64,000 bases of DNA, from contig NZ_CBXX010000013.1 in assembly GCF_000577615.1 (NCBI RefSeq), positions 62,001 to 126,000 on the forward strand, read 5' to 3'. The stretch is from Herbaspirillum sp. RV1423 (GTDB lineage: Bacteria > Pseudomonadota > Gammaproteobacteria > Burkholderiales > Burkholderiaceae_D). The notes under the pieces were generated by a model. The model ran no database searches and was not told where the DNA came from. It saw only the letters and a program-made list of their open reading frames with translations. A program made the translations under genes and the position numbers. Positions 20,301 through 27,485 of the stretch are shown here, piece after piece; the stretch's first letter is position 1; each line of letters opens with the position of its first letter.

Positions 20301-23136
20301 CGCCGTCGGCAACGCCTCTTTCGCCAAGACATCGGTATGGGTGACGCGTCAGGGCGAGCTGTGGTTCGACGGCGAAAACCAGGATCGCATCGACATCCTG
20401 CCCGAGAAGAAAACCTACCAGCCCGGCGAGACCGCCAAATTCCAGGTGCGCATGCCGTTCCGCTATGCGACTGCCCTGGTGGCGGTGGAACGCGAAGGCG
20501 TGATCGAAACGCAGGTGGTGCAACTGAGCGGGCAAGACCCGACCGTCAGCTTGCCGGTCAAGGGCGGCTTTGCGCCCAACGTCTATGTGTCGGTGCTGGC
20601 GGTGCGCGGCCGCATGCGCGAAGTGCCGTGGTATTCCTTCTTCACCTGGGGCTGGAAGGAACCGATCAACTGGTGGCATGAGTTCAAGGAATATCAGGCG
20701 CCCGGGACCATGGTCGATCTGGCCAAGCCCGCGTACAAGTTCGGCATTGCCGAGATTGCGGTCGGCAGCGCGGCGCATCAGTTGAAGGTGGCGGTGAGCG
20801 CCGACAAGGCCAGTTATCCGATACGCTCCGTCGCCAGGGTCAATGTGCAGGTCAGCCTGCCGGACGGCAAGCCGGCGGCGGGAGCGGAAATCGCGCTGGC
20901 GGCGGTGGACGAAGCGCTGCTCGAACTGCAACCCAACACCAGTTGGAACTTGCTGTCGGCGATGCTGCAGCGGCGCAGCTATGGCGTGGAGACCGCCACT
21001 GCGCAGATGCAGGTCGTCGGCAAGCGCCACTATGGCAAGAAGGCGACGCCGGCGGGCGGCGGCGGCGGCAAATCGCCGACGCGTGAACTGTTCGATACGC
21101 TGCTGCTGTGGAAGCCGTCCATTGTGCTCGACGCCAACGGCAGGGCGCAGGTCGACGTGCCGCTCAATGACGCATTGACGGCGTTCCGCATCGTCGCGGT
21201 CGCCGAAAGCGGCGCCGGTCTGTTCGGCACCGGCGCGACCAGCATCCGTTCGACGCAGGACGTGCAAATCATTTCCGGCCTGCCGCCGCTGGTGCGCGAA
21301 GGCGACCGGTTCAATGCCGTGATCACGGTGCGCAACACCACGGCGCGCAACATGCAGGTCCGGCTGACGGCCAGAGCCTCGGCTTCCGCGCCGATTGCCT
21401 TGCAGGACAAGGACATCGCGATTCCCGCGGGCGAGGCGCGCGAAGTCATGTGGCCGGTTGCCGTGCCTGCCGACATTGCCCAATTGACGTGGGACATTGC
21501 CGCGCAAGAGCAATCGGCGCAGGCCGCGAAAGACAGCATCAGGTTCGTCCAGCGCGTATTGCCGGCCGTACCGGTGACGGTGCAGCAGGCGACGCTGTTC
21601 CAGCTCGACAAGACGTTCGCGATGAATGTGGCGCCGCCGGCGGACAGCCTGCCGAATCGCGGCGGATTGGCCATTTCGCTCAAGCCGAGCCTGGCGGGCG
21701 GCAGCGAAGGCATTCGCAAGTATTTCGCCGATTATCCGTTCGCGTGCCTGGAGCAGCGCGCATCCAAAGCGATCGGCCTGCGCGATGACGCCATGTGGCA
21801 AAAACTGCTCGTCGAACTGCCGACTTATCTCGATGCCGACGGCCTGGCGTATTACTTCCCGCCCAGCGAGTCGAATGCGCGGCGCGGCAGCGATACGCTG
21901 ACGGCTTACCTGCTGGCGGCATCGAACGAGGCGTCGTACGCCTTGCCGGTGCAGAGCCGCGACAAGATGCTCGACGGTCTCGCCGCTTTCGTCGAGGGCA
22001 AGCTGACGCGCGAATTCTGGGCGCCGAAAAAGGACCTCGACATCCGCAAGCTGTCCGCATTGGAGGCGCTGTCTCGCTATCACCGCGTGCAGCCGTCCAT
22101 GCTCGGTTCGCTGCAGATCAATCCCAATCTGTGGCCGACCTCGGCGGTGCTCGACTGGATCGCCATCCTGCAGCGCGTGACCACGATACCCGAACGCGAC
22201 CGGCGTCTGGCCGAAGCCGACCAGATCATTCGCTCGCGCCTGAACTACCAGGGCACGCGCATGGGATTTTCCAACGAGGAAAGCGACTACTGGTGGTGGC
22301 TCATGGCCAGCGGCGACAGCAACGCCAATCGCCTGATCCTGACCATGCTGAATAACCCGGCCTGGCGCGACGACATGCCCAAGCTGATCAGCGGCGCCAT
22401 CCAGCGCCAGCAGCGCGGACACTGGAGCACCACTACCGCCAATGTGTGGGGCGGTCTGGCGCTGGAGAAATTCAGCCACGCCTTTGAGACGGAAAAAGTC
22501 GCCGGCAACACGCGCATCGCCTCCGATCAGGGTAGTAGCGGTCATGCGTGGAGCGGCGCCGGCGCTGCTGGCGGCAAGCTGGCGATGGCATGGGGACCGA
22601 CCGCACCAGGGACATTGAAATTTAGTCAGGAAGGCGCCGGCAAGCCGTGGATCACCGTGCAAAGCCTGGCCGCCGTACCGTTGAAGACGCCATCCGGCAG
22701 CGGCTATCGCATCACCAAGACGATCGTACCGGTCGAGCAAAAGCAGAAGGGCGTCTATACTCGCGGCGACGTGTTGCGCGTCAATCTCGACATCGACGCG
22801 CAGACCGACATGACCTGGGTAGTGCTGAGCGATCCGATTCCGGGCGGCGCCAGCTTGCTGGGTTCGGGACTGGCGCGCGATTCGGCGATCACGCGCAGCG
22901 GCGAGGATGACGGCCGTTCACGCAGCAACGCCTGGCTGGCTTACGAGGAGCGCAGTTTCGAAGGCTACCGCGCTTACTATGAACGCTTGCCGAAAGGCCG
23001 TTCCAGCATCTCTTACACGGTGCGGCTGAACAACGCCGGCGAGTTCAGCCTGCCGCCGACGCGCGCCGAAGCGATGTACGCGCCGGAGATGTTCGGCGAG
23101 GTGCCGAACGCCACGATGAGCATCAAGGCGCAATGA
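17320..23136 (+). CDS. Bacterial alpha-2-macroglobulin with thioester motif
   Basis: 1938 residues, longer than E. coli YfhM (about 1650). A Sec signal peptide ends near AAHA (residues 1-32); no lipobox is visible, so the product is probably soluble periplasmic rather than a lipoprotein. Macroglobulin-type beta domains fill the first two thirds, including an MG2-like part with DRTLFRAGETVSMKH. A Gly-rich segment GSYGGYDGENGSGGNG (near residue 815) and a GGGGGK loop before TRELFDTLLLW follow. The thioester motif CLEQ is intact at C1476-Q1479 within YPFACLEQRASKAIGL. Such proteins are thought to trap proteases that enter the periplasm. The stop overlaps pbpC by 4 bp, the classic pairing with PBP1C, which may repair cell wall after attack. 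Confidence 0.94.
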   Translation: MHLISRTAYLTSLLALATSLIAGLIQPSAAHAAGVAGFSPQGEVAKIRQARATFSEEMVKFGDPKAAAPFDIDCPVAGTSRWADGKNWVYDFERDLPPGTRCAFTLKPGVKTTAGAALTGRSMFRFNTGGPAVVRQLPNGGNIEEEQAFILFQNGPANADTVREHLYCEAEGVHERIPVKFASEAMRKDLLQQFAKKIDPALVTIVQCRQRLPNDAAVRLTWDKGIATPSGIVTTTAQTFKFHVRPEFSASLSCERENANAACSPILPMTLSFSAPVPRKLAEAVELKSASGKLKPFFEKGDASETVHSLTFRPPFAENAEFTISLPSGFKDESGRPLVNAAMFPLKSRTAGYPPLAKFPAAPFGIIELNADPTLPVTLRRVEANLLVRGVDGKALPGKVANLKVDDDKGVIAWLTRLNRYHERWGNPDKKAIDSRAVGLLAKEPGVKMLDLPALTEARDGERPFEVVGIPLRDPGFYVVELASQKLGASLLGKPAPMYVRTSALVTNLSVHVKTGRENSAVWVTTLDTARPVADADVRISNCRGEELWRGKTGATGVAMVARRIEDVCASGKTEDGAIGGLFVSARKTDDKGRADMAFALTSWNEGIESWRFNLPTDRSDNATARAHTIFDRTLFRAGETVSMKHMFRLEDMNGFALAGKGKLPGRVRIIHQGSGQEFQFPLVWRGQKSAETVFAIPKDAKLGSYDVMLDSGKVKSGDEAGAATEDGDYGPGSYGTGSFRVEEFRLPLMQGRITPVLAGKGSLVAPKELPLDVQLNYLNGGGASGQAVRITSLMRPKDVSFPAYEGYSFDAGSYGGYDGENGSGGNGQNDDQKIVADKLPVTLDKTGAGRTTIKSLPAVKTPRELLTEMTYSDPNGEIQTISNVTSLWPSAVIVGIKAGNWVSVKKKLALSMVVLNAAGQPQADVPIEVSAEAKQTNSHRKRMVGGFYAYENVKSSQNLGTLCTGKTDKHGVLICEASLSEAGNVELTAMAKDAVGNASFAKTSVWVTRQGELWFDGENQDRIDILPEKKTYQPGETAKFQVRMPFRYATALVAVEREGVIETQVVQLSGQDPTVSLPVKGGFAPNVYVSVLAVRGRMREVPWYSFFTWGWKEPINWWHEFKEYQAPGTMVDLAKPAYKFGIAEIAVGSAAHQLKVAVSADKASYPIRSVARVNVQVSLPDGKPAAGAEIALAAVDEALLELQPNTSWNLLSAMLQRRSYGVETATAQMQVVGKRHYGKKATPAGGGGGKSPTRELFDTLLLWKPSIVLDANGRAQVDVPLNDALTAFRIVAVAESGAGLFGTGATSIRSTQDVQIISGLPPLVREGDRFNAVITVRNTTARNMQVRLTARASASAPIALQDKDIAIPAGEAREVMWPVAVPADIAQLTWDIAAQEQSAQAAKDSIRFVQRVLPAVPVTVQQATLFQLDKTFAMNVAPPADSLPNRGGLAISLKPSLAGGSEGIRKYFADYPFACLEQRASKAIGLRDDAMWQKLLVELPTYLDADGLAYYFPPSESNARRGSDTLTAYLLAASNEASYALPVQSRDKMLDGLAAFVEGKLTREFWAPKKDLDIRKLSALEALSRYHRVQPSMLGSLQINPNLWPTSAVLDWIAILQRVTTIPERDRRLAEADQIIRSRLNYQGTRMGFSNEESDYWWWLMASGDSNANRLILTMLNNPAWRDDMPKLISGAIQRQQRGHWSTTTANVWGGLALEKFSHAFETEKVAGNTRIASDQGSSGHAWSGAGAAGGKLAMAWGPTAPGTLKFSQEGAGKPWITVQSLAAVPLKTPSGSGYRITKTIVPVEQKQKGVYTRGDVLRVNLDIDAQTDMTWVVLSDPIPGGASLLGSGLARDSAITRSGEDDGRSRSNAWLAYEERSFEGYRAYYERLPKGRSSISYTVRLNNAGEFSLPPTRAEAMYAPEMFGEVPNATMSIKAQ

Positions 23137-25358
23137 TGGCGTCGCGCATTCACCGGCGTTTTGCGGCATCACTGAAGGGCGTTCTTGCAACGATGTTGTT
23201 GTGTGTCGCCGGTGCGGCAGGTGCCGTGCCGGGTTTTGCGGAAGTGCAGCAGTCGTTCCGCTCGTCCGATGCCGGTTTGTATGACCGTCATGGCGAACTG
23301 CTCCAGCAGTTGCGCCTGAATCCCAATGAGCGCCGCCTGTCCTGGATTGCGCTGGAAGATGTGTCGCCAGCCTTGCGCAATGCCCTGATCGCATCGGAAG
23401 ACCGGCGTTTCTACCAGCACAGCGGCATCGACTGGAACGCCGTCGCGGCGTCCGCCTGGGGCAATTTGTGGAATACGAAAACGCGCGGCGCTTCCACCAT
23501 CACCATGCAACTGGCGGGTTTGATCTACGACGACTTGCGCCGCAAATCGGCGGCGCGCTCGCTGGCGCAAAAGGTGTCGCAGGCGTTCATCGCGCAATCG
23601 CTGGAACGCAACTGGCGCAAGGACCAGATTCTGGAGGCTTACCTCAACCTGGTCAGTTTTCGCGGCGAGCTGGTGGGGGTGCATGCCTTGTCTCGCGTCC
23701 TGTTCGCCAAACATCCGAGCGGCCTGAACCAGAGCGAAGCGGCAATTGCCGTGGCGCTGATCCGCGCGCCCAATGCCAGGCCGGCGAAGGTTTCGGAACG
23801 CGCCTGTGCGATTTTAAAAGAACAGAAATCGCCGCAGGAATGTGACGGCTTGCAAGGCCGTACCGAACTGGTGCTGGCGCGCGCGACCGCCAAAGGCGAA
23901 ATCAGCGGCGCCGCGACGGCGCCGCAGCTTGCCCCGCATCTGGCGCGCAAGTTGCTCAAGGATGCCGGTCAGCCGGTCTACGCCACGCTCGATGCGGCGA
24001 CTCAGCGTTTCGCCAGCGATGCCTTGCGTCGCCAGTTGTCGGCGCTGGTCGACCGCAATATCGAAGACGGCGCTGTAGTGGTGATCGACAATGCCAGCGG
24101 CGACGTGCTGGCCTGGGTTGGATCGAGCGGCTCGTTGTCCGGCGCGGCGCAGGTGGACGGTGTGCTGGCATTGCGCCAGGCCGGATCGACGCTCAAGCCG
24201 TTCCTGTATGAAATGGCGATCGAGAAGAAATGGCTCACGGCAGCATCGCTGCTGGACGATTCGCCGGTCAACCTGGCGACCTCGGCCGGACTGTATATTC
24301 CACAAAACTACGACAAGCAATTCAAGGGATTGGTCAGCCTGCGCACGGCGCTCGGGTCATCGCTGAACATCCCGGCGGTGCGCACGCTGGTGATGGTGAC
24401 GCCGGAGCGTTTTTTCCGACGCTTGCAGACGCTGGGTTTCAATCTGCGCGAGTCAGGCGATTATTACGGTTACAGCCTCGCGCTGGGTAGCGCCGACGTC
24501 AGCTTGCTGGCGTTGACCAATGCCTACCGCGCGCTGGCGAACCAGGGCCGCTACAGTCCGGTGCGTACGGCAATGAACGATCCGCGCGTCGTCTATCGGC
24601 AGTCGATGGGCGACGACGCCTCGTTCATCGTCGGCGACATCCTGTCGGACCGCAGCGCCCGGGCACGGACCTTCGGCCTGGAGAGCGCCCTGTCGACGCG
24701 CGTCTGGACCGCCGTAAAAACCGGCACCTCGAAAGATATGCGCGACAACTGGTGCGTAGGATTTTCATCGCGCTACACGGTTGGAGTATGGGTCGGCAAC
24801 GCTTCCGGCGCGCCGATGTGGGATGTGTCAGGCGTTACTGGCGCAGCGCCGGTCTGGCAGGAAGTGATGCAATACCTGCACCGGCAATCAGGTTCGCAGG
24901 AACCGGTGAAGCCGGTGTCGGTGGAGGCCCTGCCGATTCAGTTCGAGAATCAGCTTGAGGCTATGCGCACCGAATACTTCCTGCCAGGCACCGGCCAGCG
25001 CATGTTGCGTGTGGCGAAGTCGAACGATATCGCACCATCGATCGCCTATCCGACGCCGGGTATGCTGGTGGCGATCGATCCCGACATCCCGCCTTCGCGC
25101 CAGCGTCTGCGCTTCAGCGCGCAGGGAGTGAAGCAGGGAGCGTGGCTGCTTGACGGCAAACCGCTCGTCGGGCCGGCAGGAAGAAAAACGGGCGATCTCG
25201 GCTATGACTGGATGCCATGGCCGGGCAGGCACAAACTGGTTTTGCAGGACGTGAACGGCGCGGTGCTCGACCAGTTGCAGTTCGAGGTGCGCGGCGCGCT
25301 GGTGCGTCCGCCCGAAGGAAAAGCGGTGAAGAGTCGGGGCAGTCTGTCGGCCAAGTGA
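23133..25358 (+). CDS. pbpC: Penicillin-binding protein 1C
   Basis: 741 residues. An N-terminal signal anchor (residues 9-28) leads into a GT51 glycosyltransferase domain with EDRRFYQHSGIDW and GASTITMQLA. The transpeptidase domain follows with SxxK (STLK, S352-K355), SLN in GSSLNIPA, and KTGTSKD. A C-terminal BiPBP_C domain lies at about residues 640-725. PBP1C polymerises glycan strands and has a low-activity transpeptidase. It overlaps the alpha-2-macroglobulin gene (ATGATG), so the two are translated together; a second ATG directly follows the first and either may be used. Confidence 0.96.
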   Translation: MMASRIHRRFAASLKGVLATMLLCVAGAAGAVPGFAEVQQSFRSSDAGLYDRHGELLQQLRLNPNERRLSWIALEDVSPALRNALIASEDRRFYQHSGIDWNAVAASAWGNLWNTKTRGASTITMQLAGLIYDDLRRKSAARSLAQKVSQAFIAQSLERNWRKDQILEAYLNLVSFRGELVGVHALSRVLFAKHPSGLNQSEAAIAVALIRAPNARPAKVSERACAILKEQKSPQECDGLQGRTELVLARATAKGEISGAATAPQLAPHLARKLLKDAGQPVYATLDAATQRFASDALRRQLSALVDRNIEDGAVVVIDNASGDVLAWVGSSGSLSGAAQVDGVLALRQAGSTLKPFLYEMAIEKKWLTAASLLDDSPVNLATSAGLYIPQNYDKQFKGLVSLRTALGSSLNIPAVRTLVMVTPERFFRRLQTLGFNLRESGDYYGYSLALGSADVSLLALTNAYRALANQGRYSPVRTAMNDPRVVYRQSMGDDASFIVGDILSDRSARARTFGLESALSTRVWTAVKTGTSKDMRDNWCVGFSSRYTVGVWVGNASGAPMWDVSGVTGAAPVWQEVMQYLHRQSGSQEPVKPVSVEALPIQFENQLEAMRTEYFLPGTGQRMLRVAKSNDIAPSIAYPTPGMLVAIDPDIPPSRQRLRFSAQGVKQGAWLLDGKPLVGPAGRKTGDLGYDWMPWPGRHKLVLQDVNGAVLDQLQFEVRGALVRPPEGKAVKSRGSLSAK

Positions 25359-25399
25359 AGAGCAAGAGAATCGCGAAAATATCATTGGCCGGAAAACGC

Positions 25400-25433
25400 A
25401 AAAGGCCGACTGATTTTCATCAATCGACCTTTT
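25400..25433 (-). terminator. Outer terminator hairpin of cassette A
   Basis: On the - strand AAAAGGTCGATTGAT pairs with ATCAGTCGGCCTTTT using G-U pairs; on the + strand the same positions would be C-A mismatches. This shows the hairpin is selected on the - strand, the strand of the tRNAs. It follows the truncated tRNA 3' end. Confidence 0.75.
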
Positions 25434-25439
25434 ATGTTT

Positions 25440-25460
25440 TGGTGCCCACGGAGGGACTCG
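25440..25460 (-). pseudogene. 21-nt tRNA-Leu 3'-end remnant (cassette A)
   Basis: Matches the last 21 nt of the neighbouring tRNA-Leu exactly, including discriminator base and CCA, then diverges. No other part of a tRNA is recognisable upstream. It may be a decayed tandem tRNA copy or an att-like scar of an element that integrated at the tRNA 3' end. Confidence 0.85.
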
Positions 25461-25555
25461 GTCACGTGTCGCGACCCCGCCCGGCCTTGCAAGGCCAGGC
25501 TTTCGAGTCCCACCCGCAAGGCGCGCAGGCGCCTTGCTCGCGTACCCCAAAACGC

Positions 25556-25589
25556 AAAAGGCTGATTGATTTTCATCAATCAGCCTTTT
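25556..25589 (-). terminator. tRNA-Leu terminator (cassette A)
   Basis: A perfect stem AAAAGGCTGATTGAT / ATCAATCAGCCTTTT starting 7 nt after the tRNA CCA end and followed on the - strand by GCGTTTT. Compared with the other three copies, both sides of the stem changed together, which supports a functional RNA hairpin. Confidence 0.88.
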
Positions 25590-25595
25590 ATGTTT

Positions 25596-25680
25596 TGGTG
25601 CCCACGGAGGGACTCGAACCCCCACACCTTGCGGCACATGGACCTGAACCATGCGCGTCTACCAATTCCGCCACGTGGGC
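25596..25680 (-). tRNA. tRNA-Leu (anticodon CAG)
   Basis: 85 nt including an encoded CCA. The acceptor stem is GCCCACG/CGTGGGC, the D-loop region reads GGCGGAATTGGTAGACGC, the anticodon stem-loop is CATGG-TTCAGGT-CCATG, a long variable arm TGCCGCAAGGTG marks a class II tRNA, and the T-loop is GTTCGAGTCC. It reads CUG, the main leucine codon in this GC-rich genome. It is identical to the copy at 27153-27237. Confidence 0.97.
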
Positions 25681-25724
25681 CTGAAGCGTTGCCACACAAG
25701 GCGGGCAGCGCTTAGAAGGGCTGA

Positions 25725-25753
25725 ATAATACTTGCATTGCAGCAGACGGTCAA
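25725..25753 (-). promoter_or_regulatory. Promoter of tRNA-Leu copy A
   Basis: On the - strand TTGACC (25753-25748), 17 nt, then TATTAT (25730-25725), ending 44 nt before the tRNA. It is a good sigma-70 match, although unlike the promoter of copy B in sequence. Confidence 0.75.
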
Positions 25754-25859
25754 CAAGAGAATCGGGAAAATACGATGCTTGCGCCCCGTTGGACTGACGC
25801 GTCGTTTACACTGTTGTTTTGTGGGCCGCCTGATCGAGGCAGGCTGAGGATAATTGCAC

Positions 25860-26915
25860 ATGAACTGGAAAAATGGATTGGCCCAACCCGGCGTCGCAAC
25901 TGCCCTGGCAGCGGCCGCGCTGTTCGGTGCGGGAATGCCGCTGGCAAAGTATTTGTTGCGTGACATGTCGCCATGGATGTTGGCCGCTTTACTGTACCTG
26001 GGATCGGGAACCGGCCTTGCGGTGTATCGGATGATTGTGCGTGCGCCGTCCGTGCATCTGCTTCGCGGCGAATTGCCGTGGTTCGCCGGCGCGGTGGTGG
26101 CGGGCGGGATCGTCGCTCCCGTTTTGCTGATGGTTGGATTGCTGAATATGCCTGCATCCGGCGCGTCGTTGTTGCTGAACGCGGAAGGCGTCTTTACCGC
26201 GTTGCTGGCCTGGTTTGTTTTCAAGGAAAACTTCGATCGCCGCATTGCGTGCGGCATGCTTGCTATTTCCGCCGGCGCGTTGATTCTCAGTTGGCCGGAC
26301 CAGGCCGGCTTTGCGGGTTTCGTTCCGGCGCTGGCGATCCTTGGCGCGTGTCTGGCATGGGCGTTCGACAACAATCTGACGCGCAAGGTCTCGCTGACTG
26401 ACGCAAGCTGGATCGCCTCGGTCAAGGGGCTGGTATCCGGTGCGGTGAATCTGACGCTGGCTGTCGCATTGGGGGCGACGCTGCCGGATCCGCTCCATGT
26501 CGGGGCGGCGATGCTGGTCGGGTTGTTGGCTTACGGCATGAGTCTCAGCTTGTTTGTGGTGGCGTTGCGCCACCTTGGCACGGCGCGTACGGGTGCCTAT
26601 TTTTCTACCGCGCCTTTTCTTGGCGCGGCGCTGGCCCTGCTGATGGGGGAGGCACCGACCTTGGCTTTACTGGCGGCTGGGATGCTGATGGCGGTGGGGT
26701 TGTGGCTGCATCTGACGGAGCGTCACGAGCATATCCATACGCATGAAGAAATGGAGCATGAGCATGCCCACACGCACGAAGACGATGAGCATCATCGGCA
26801 CACACATCCTTTTCCGGTCGCGCCGGGAGTGGAACATACCCACAAGCACAGTCATGGCGTCTTGACGCACGCGCATGCACACTTTCCGGATATGCATCAC
26901 CGGCACAAGCACTGA
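25860..26915 (+). CDS. EamA/DMT-family permease with histidine-rich cytosolic tail
   Basis: 351 residues. Ten hydrophobic spans in two EamA repeats (about residues 7-135 and 145-280) identify a drug/metabolite transporter family member. After the last span (LLAAGMLMAVGLWLHL) comes a tail of about 65 residues with some 25-30 histidines mixed with Glu/Thr, such as HEHIHTHEEMEHEHAHTHEDDEHH split by Pro-rich spacers. Such tails in other transporters bind zinc, nickel or other divalent metals, so metal sensing or metal transport is possible, but the family is mostly known for organic solutes. The start is ATG at 25860; a TTG two codons earlier is also in frame. It lies between the two tRNA-Leu cassettes. 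Confidence 0.85.
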   Translation: MNWKNGLAQPGVATALAAAALFGAGMPLAKYLLRDMSPWMLAALLYLGSGTGLAVYRMIVRAPSVHLLRGELPWFAGAVVAGGIVAPVLLMVGLLNMPASGASLLLNAEGVFTALLAWFVFKENFDRRIACGMLAISAGALILSWPDQAGFAGFVPALAILGACLAWAFDNNLTRKVSLTDASWIASVKGLVSGAVNLTLAVALGATLPDPLHVGAAMLVGLLAYGMSLSLFVVALRHLGTARTGAYFSTAPFLGAALALLMGEAPTLALLAAGMLMAVGLWLHLTERHEHIHTHEEMEHEHAHTHEDDEHHRHTHPFPVAPGVEHTHKHSHGVLTHAHAHFPDMHHRHKH

Positions 26916-26955
26916 CAGTGGTGCGCAGGCACCTTGCTCGCGTACCCCAAAACGC

Positions 26956-26989
26956 AAAAGGCCGACTGATTTTCATCAATCGACCTTTT
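26956..26989 (-). terminator. Outer terminator hairpin of cassette B
   Basis: Same sequence as the outer hairpin of cassette A (stem with G-U pairs on the - strand). It also lies about 40 bp after the permease stop, but on the + strand its stem has C-A mismatches. Confidence 0.7.
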
Positions 26990-26996
26990 ATGTTTT

Positions 26997-27017
26997 TGGT
27001 GCCCACGGAGGGACTCG
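26997..27017 (-). pseudogene. 21-nt tRNA-Leu 3'-end remnant (cassette B)
   Basis: Same 21-nt match to the tRNA-Leu 3' end including CCA as in cassette A, with the same break point, so the truncation happened before the cassette was duplicated. Confidence 0.85.
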
Positions 27018-27112
27018 GTCACGTGTCGCGACCCTGCCTGGCCTTGCAAGGCCAGGCTTTCGAGTCCCACCCGCAAGGCGCGCAGGCGCCTTGCTCGCGT
27101 ACTCCAAAACGC

Positions 27113-27146
27113 AAAAGGCCGACTGATTTTCATCAATCGACCTTTT
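27113..27146 (-). terminator. tRNA-Leu terminator (cassette B)
   Basis: Stem AAAAGGTCGATTGAT / ATCAGTCGGCCTTTT with G-U pairs on the - strand, 7 nt after the CCA end of the tRNA and followed by GCGTTTT. Confidence 0.83.
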
Positions 27147-27152
27147 ATGTTT

Positions 27153-27237
27153 TGGTGCCCACGGAGGGACTCGAACCCCCACACCTTGCGGCACATGGAC
27201 CTGAACCATGCGCGTCTACCAATTCCGCCACGTGGGC
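27153..27237 (-). tRNA. tRNA-Leu (anticodon CAG), second copy
   Basis: 85 nt with encoded CCA, identical to the copy at 25596-25680, with the same class II variable arm and CAG anticodon. Having two genes raises the dose of the tRNA for the most used leucine codon. Confidence 0.97.
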
Positions 27238-27256
27238 AATAACGCGAAAGACAGAG

Positions 27257-27284
27257 ATTATAGCCGATTTTCAGTTATTGTCAA
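27257..27284 (-). promoter_or_regulatory. Consensus promoter of tRNA-Leu copy B
   Basis: On the - strand a perfect -35 TTGACA (27284-27279), 16 nt, and a perfect -10 TATAAT (27262-27257), 19 nt before the mature tRNA. This is expected to be a very strong sigma-70 promoter. Confidence 0.88.
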
Positions 27285-27485
27285 TCTCTTGCGTCGGGCA
27301 ATTCGATTTATTTTCATTTGCGGTAGGGCGTTTCGGGCCTCTGCGTTAGGTAATTAAGGCAACCTCCGTTACACTAGGACCTGTTGCACCCAAGGGCCCA
27401 GGCCCGCCGTAGTCGTGTTCCAGCAGCTCGCCCGACGGCTCCGCTGTCGCGATGCTGATGAATAACAATTTACCTGATTACACTT
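27285..27485. other. Gap before rnr, no gene seen
   Basis: About 200 bp between the tRNA promoter and rnr. It has no convincing open frame and no clear terminator. The rnr promoter is expected here, but no hexamer pair stands out. Confidence 0.5.

Larger units (their letters stand above)
25393..25680 (-). repeat. 288-bp tRNA-Leu cassette, copy A
   Basis: Read on the - strand it holds tRNA-Leu(CAG), a terminator hairpin, about 90 bp of GC-rich spacer with palindromes (for example GGCCTTGCAAGGCC), a 21-nt copy of the tRNA 3' end, and a second terminator hairpin. A copy with 7 substitutions and one inserted T, by eye, lies at 26949-27237. The homology stops at the tRNA 5' end; the promoters upstream differ. 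Inside each cassette the terminator plus tRNA 3' end recurs with a period of 156-157 bp, which suggests an older tandem array of tRNA genes that partly decayed. Confidence 0.95.
26949..27237 (-). repeat. 289-bp tRNA-Leu cassette, copy B
   Basis: Near-identical to 25393-25680 (7 substitutions and one inserted T by eye). Homology to the cassette's internal spacer continues further, to about 26923, showing that copy B keeps the end of an additional repeat unit. The direct orientation of the copies on both sides of the permease means homologous recombination could delete or amplify that gene. Confidence 0.95.

Noticed and set aside
17356..22740. Long open frames on the - strand opposite the macroglobulin gene
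   Set aside because: They mirror the codon bias of the + strand gene in high-GC DNA, show no domain motifs and would run antisense to a gene with an intact thioester site.
25440..25547. A second complete but divergent tRNA between the two hairpins of each cassette
   Set aside because: Only the last 21 nt match a tRNA; the rest cannot be folded by eye into D and anticodon arms and contains unrelated palindromes.
25393..27237. CRISPR array or insertion sequence at the repeated cassettes
   Set aside because: Too few repeat units, no regular spacers, no transposase or terminal inverted repeats; the repeats are explained by tRNA and terminator sequence.
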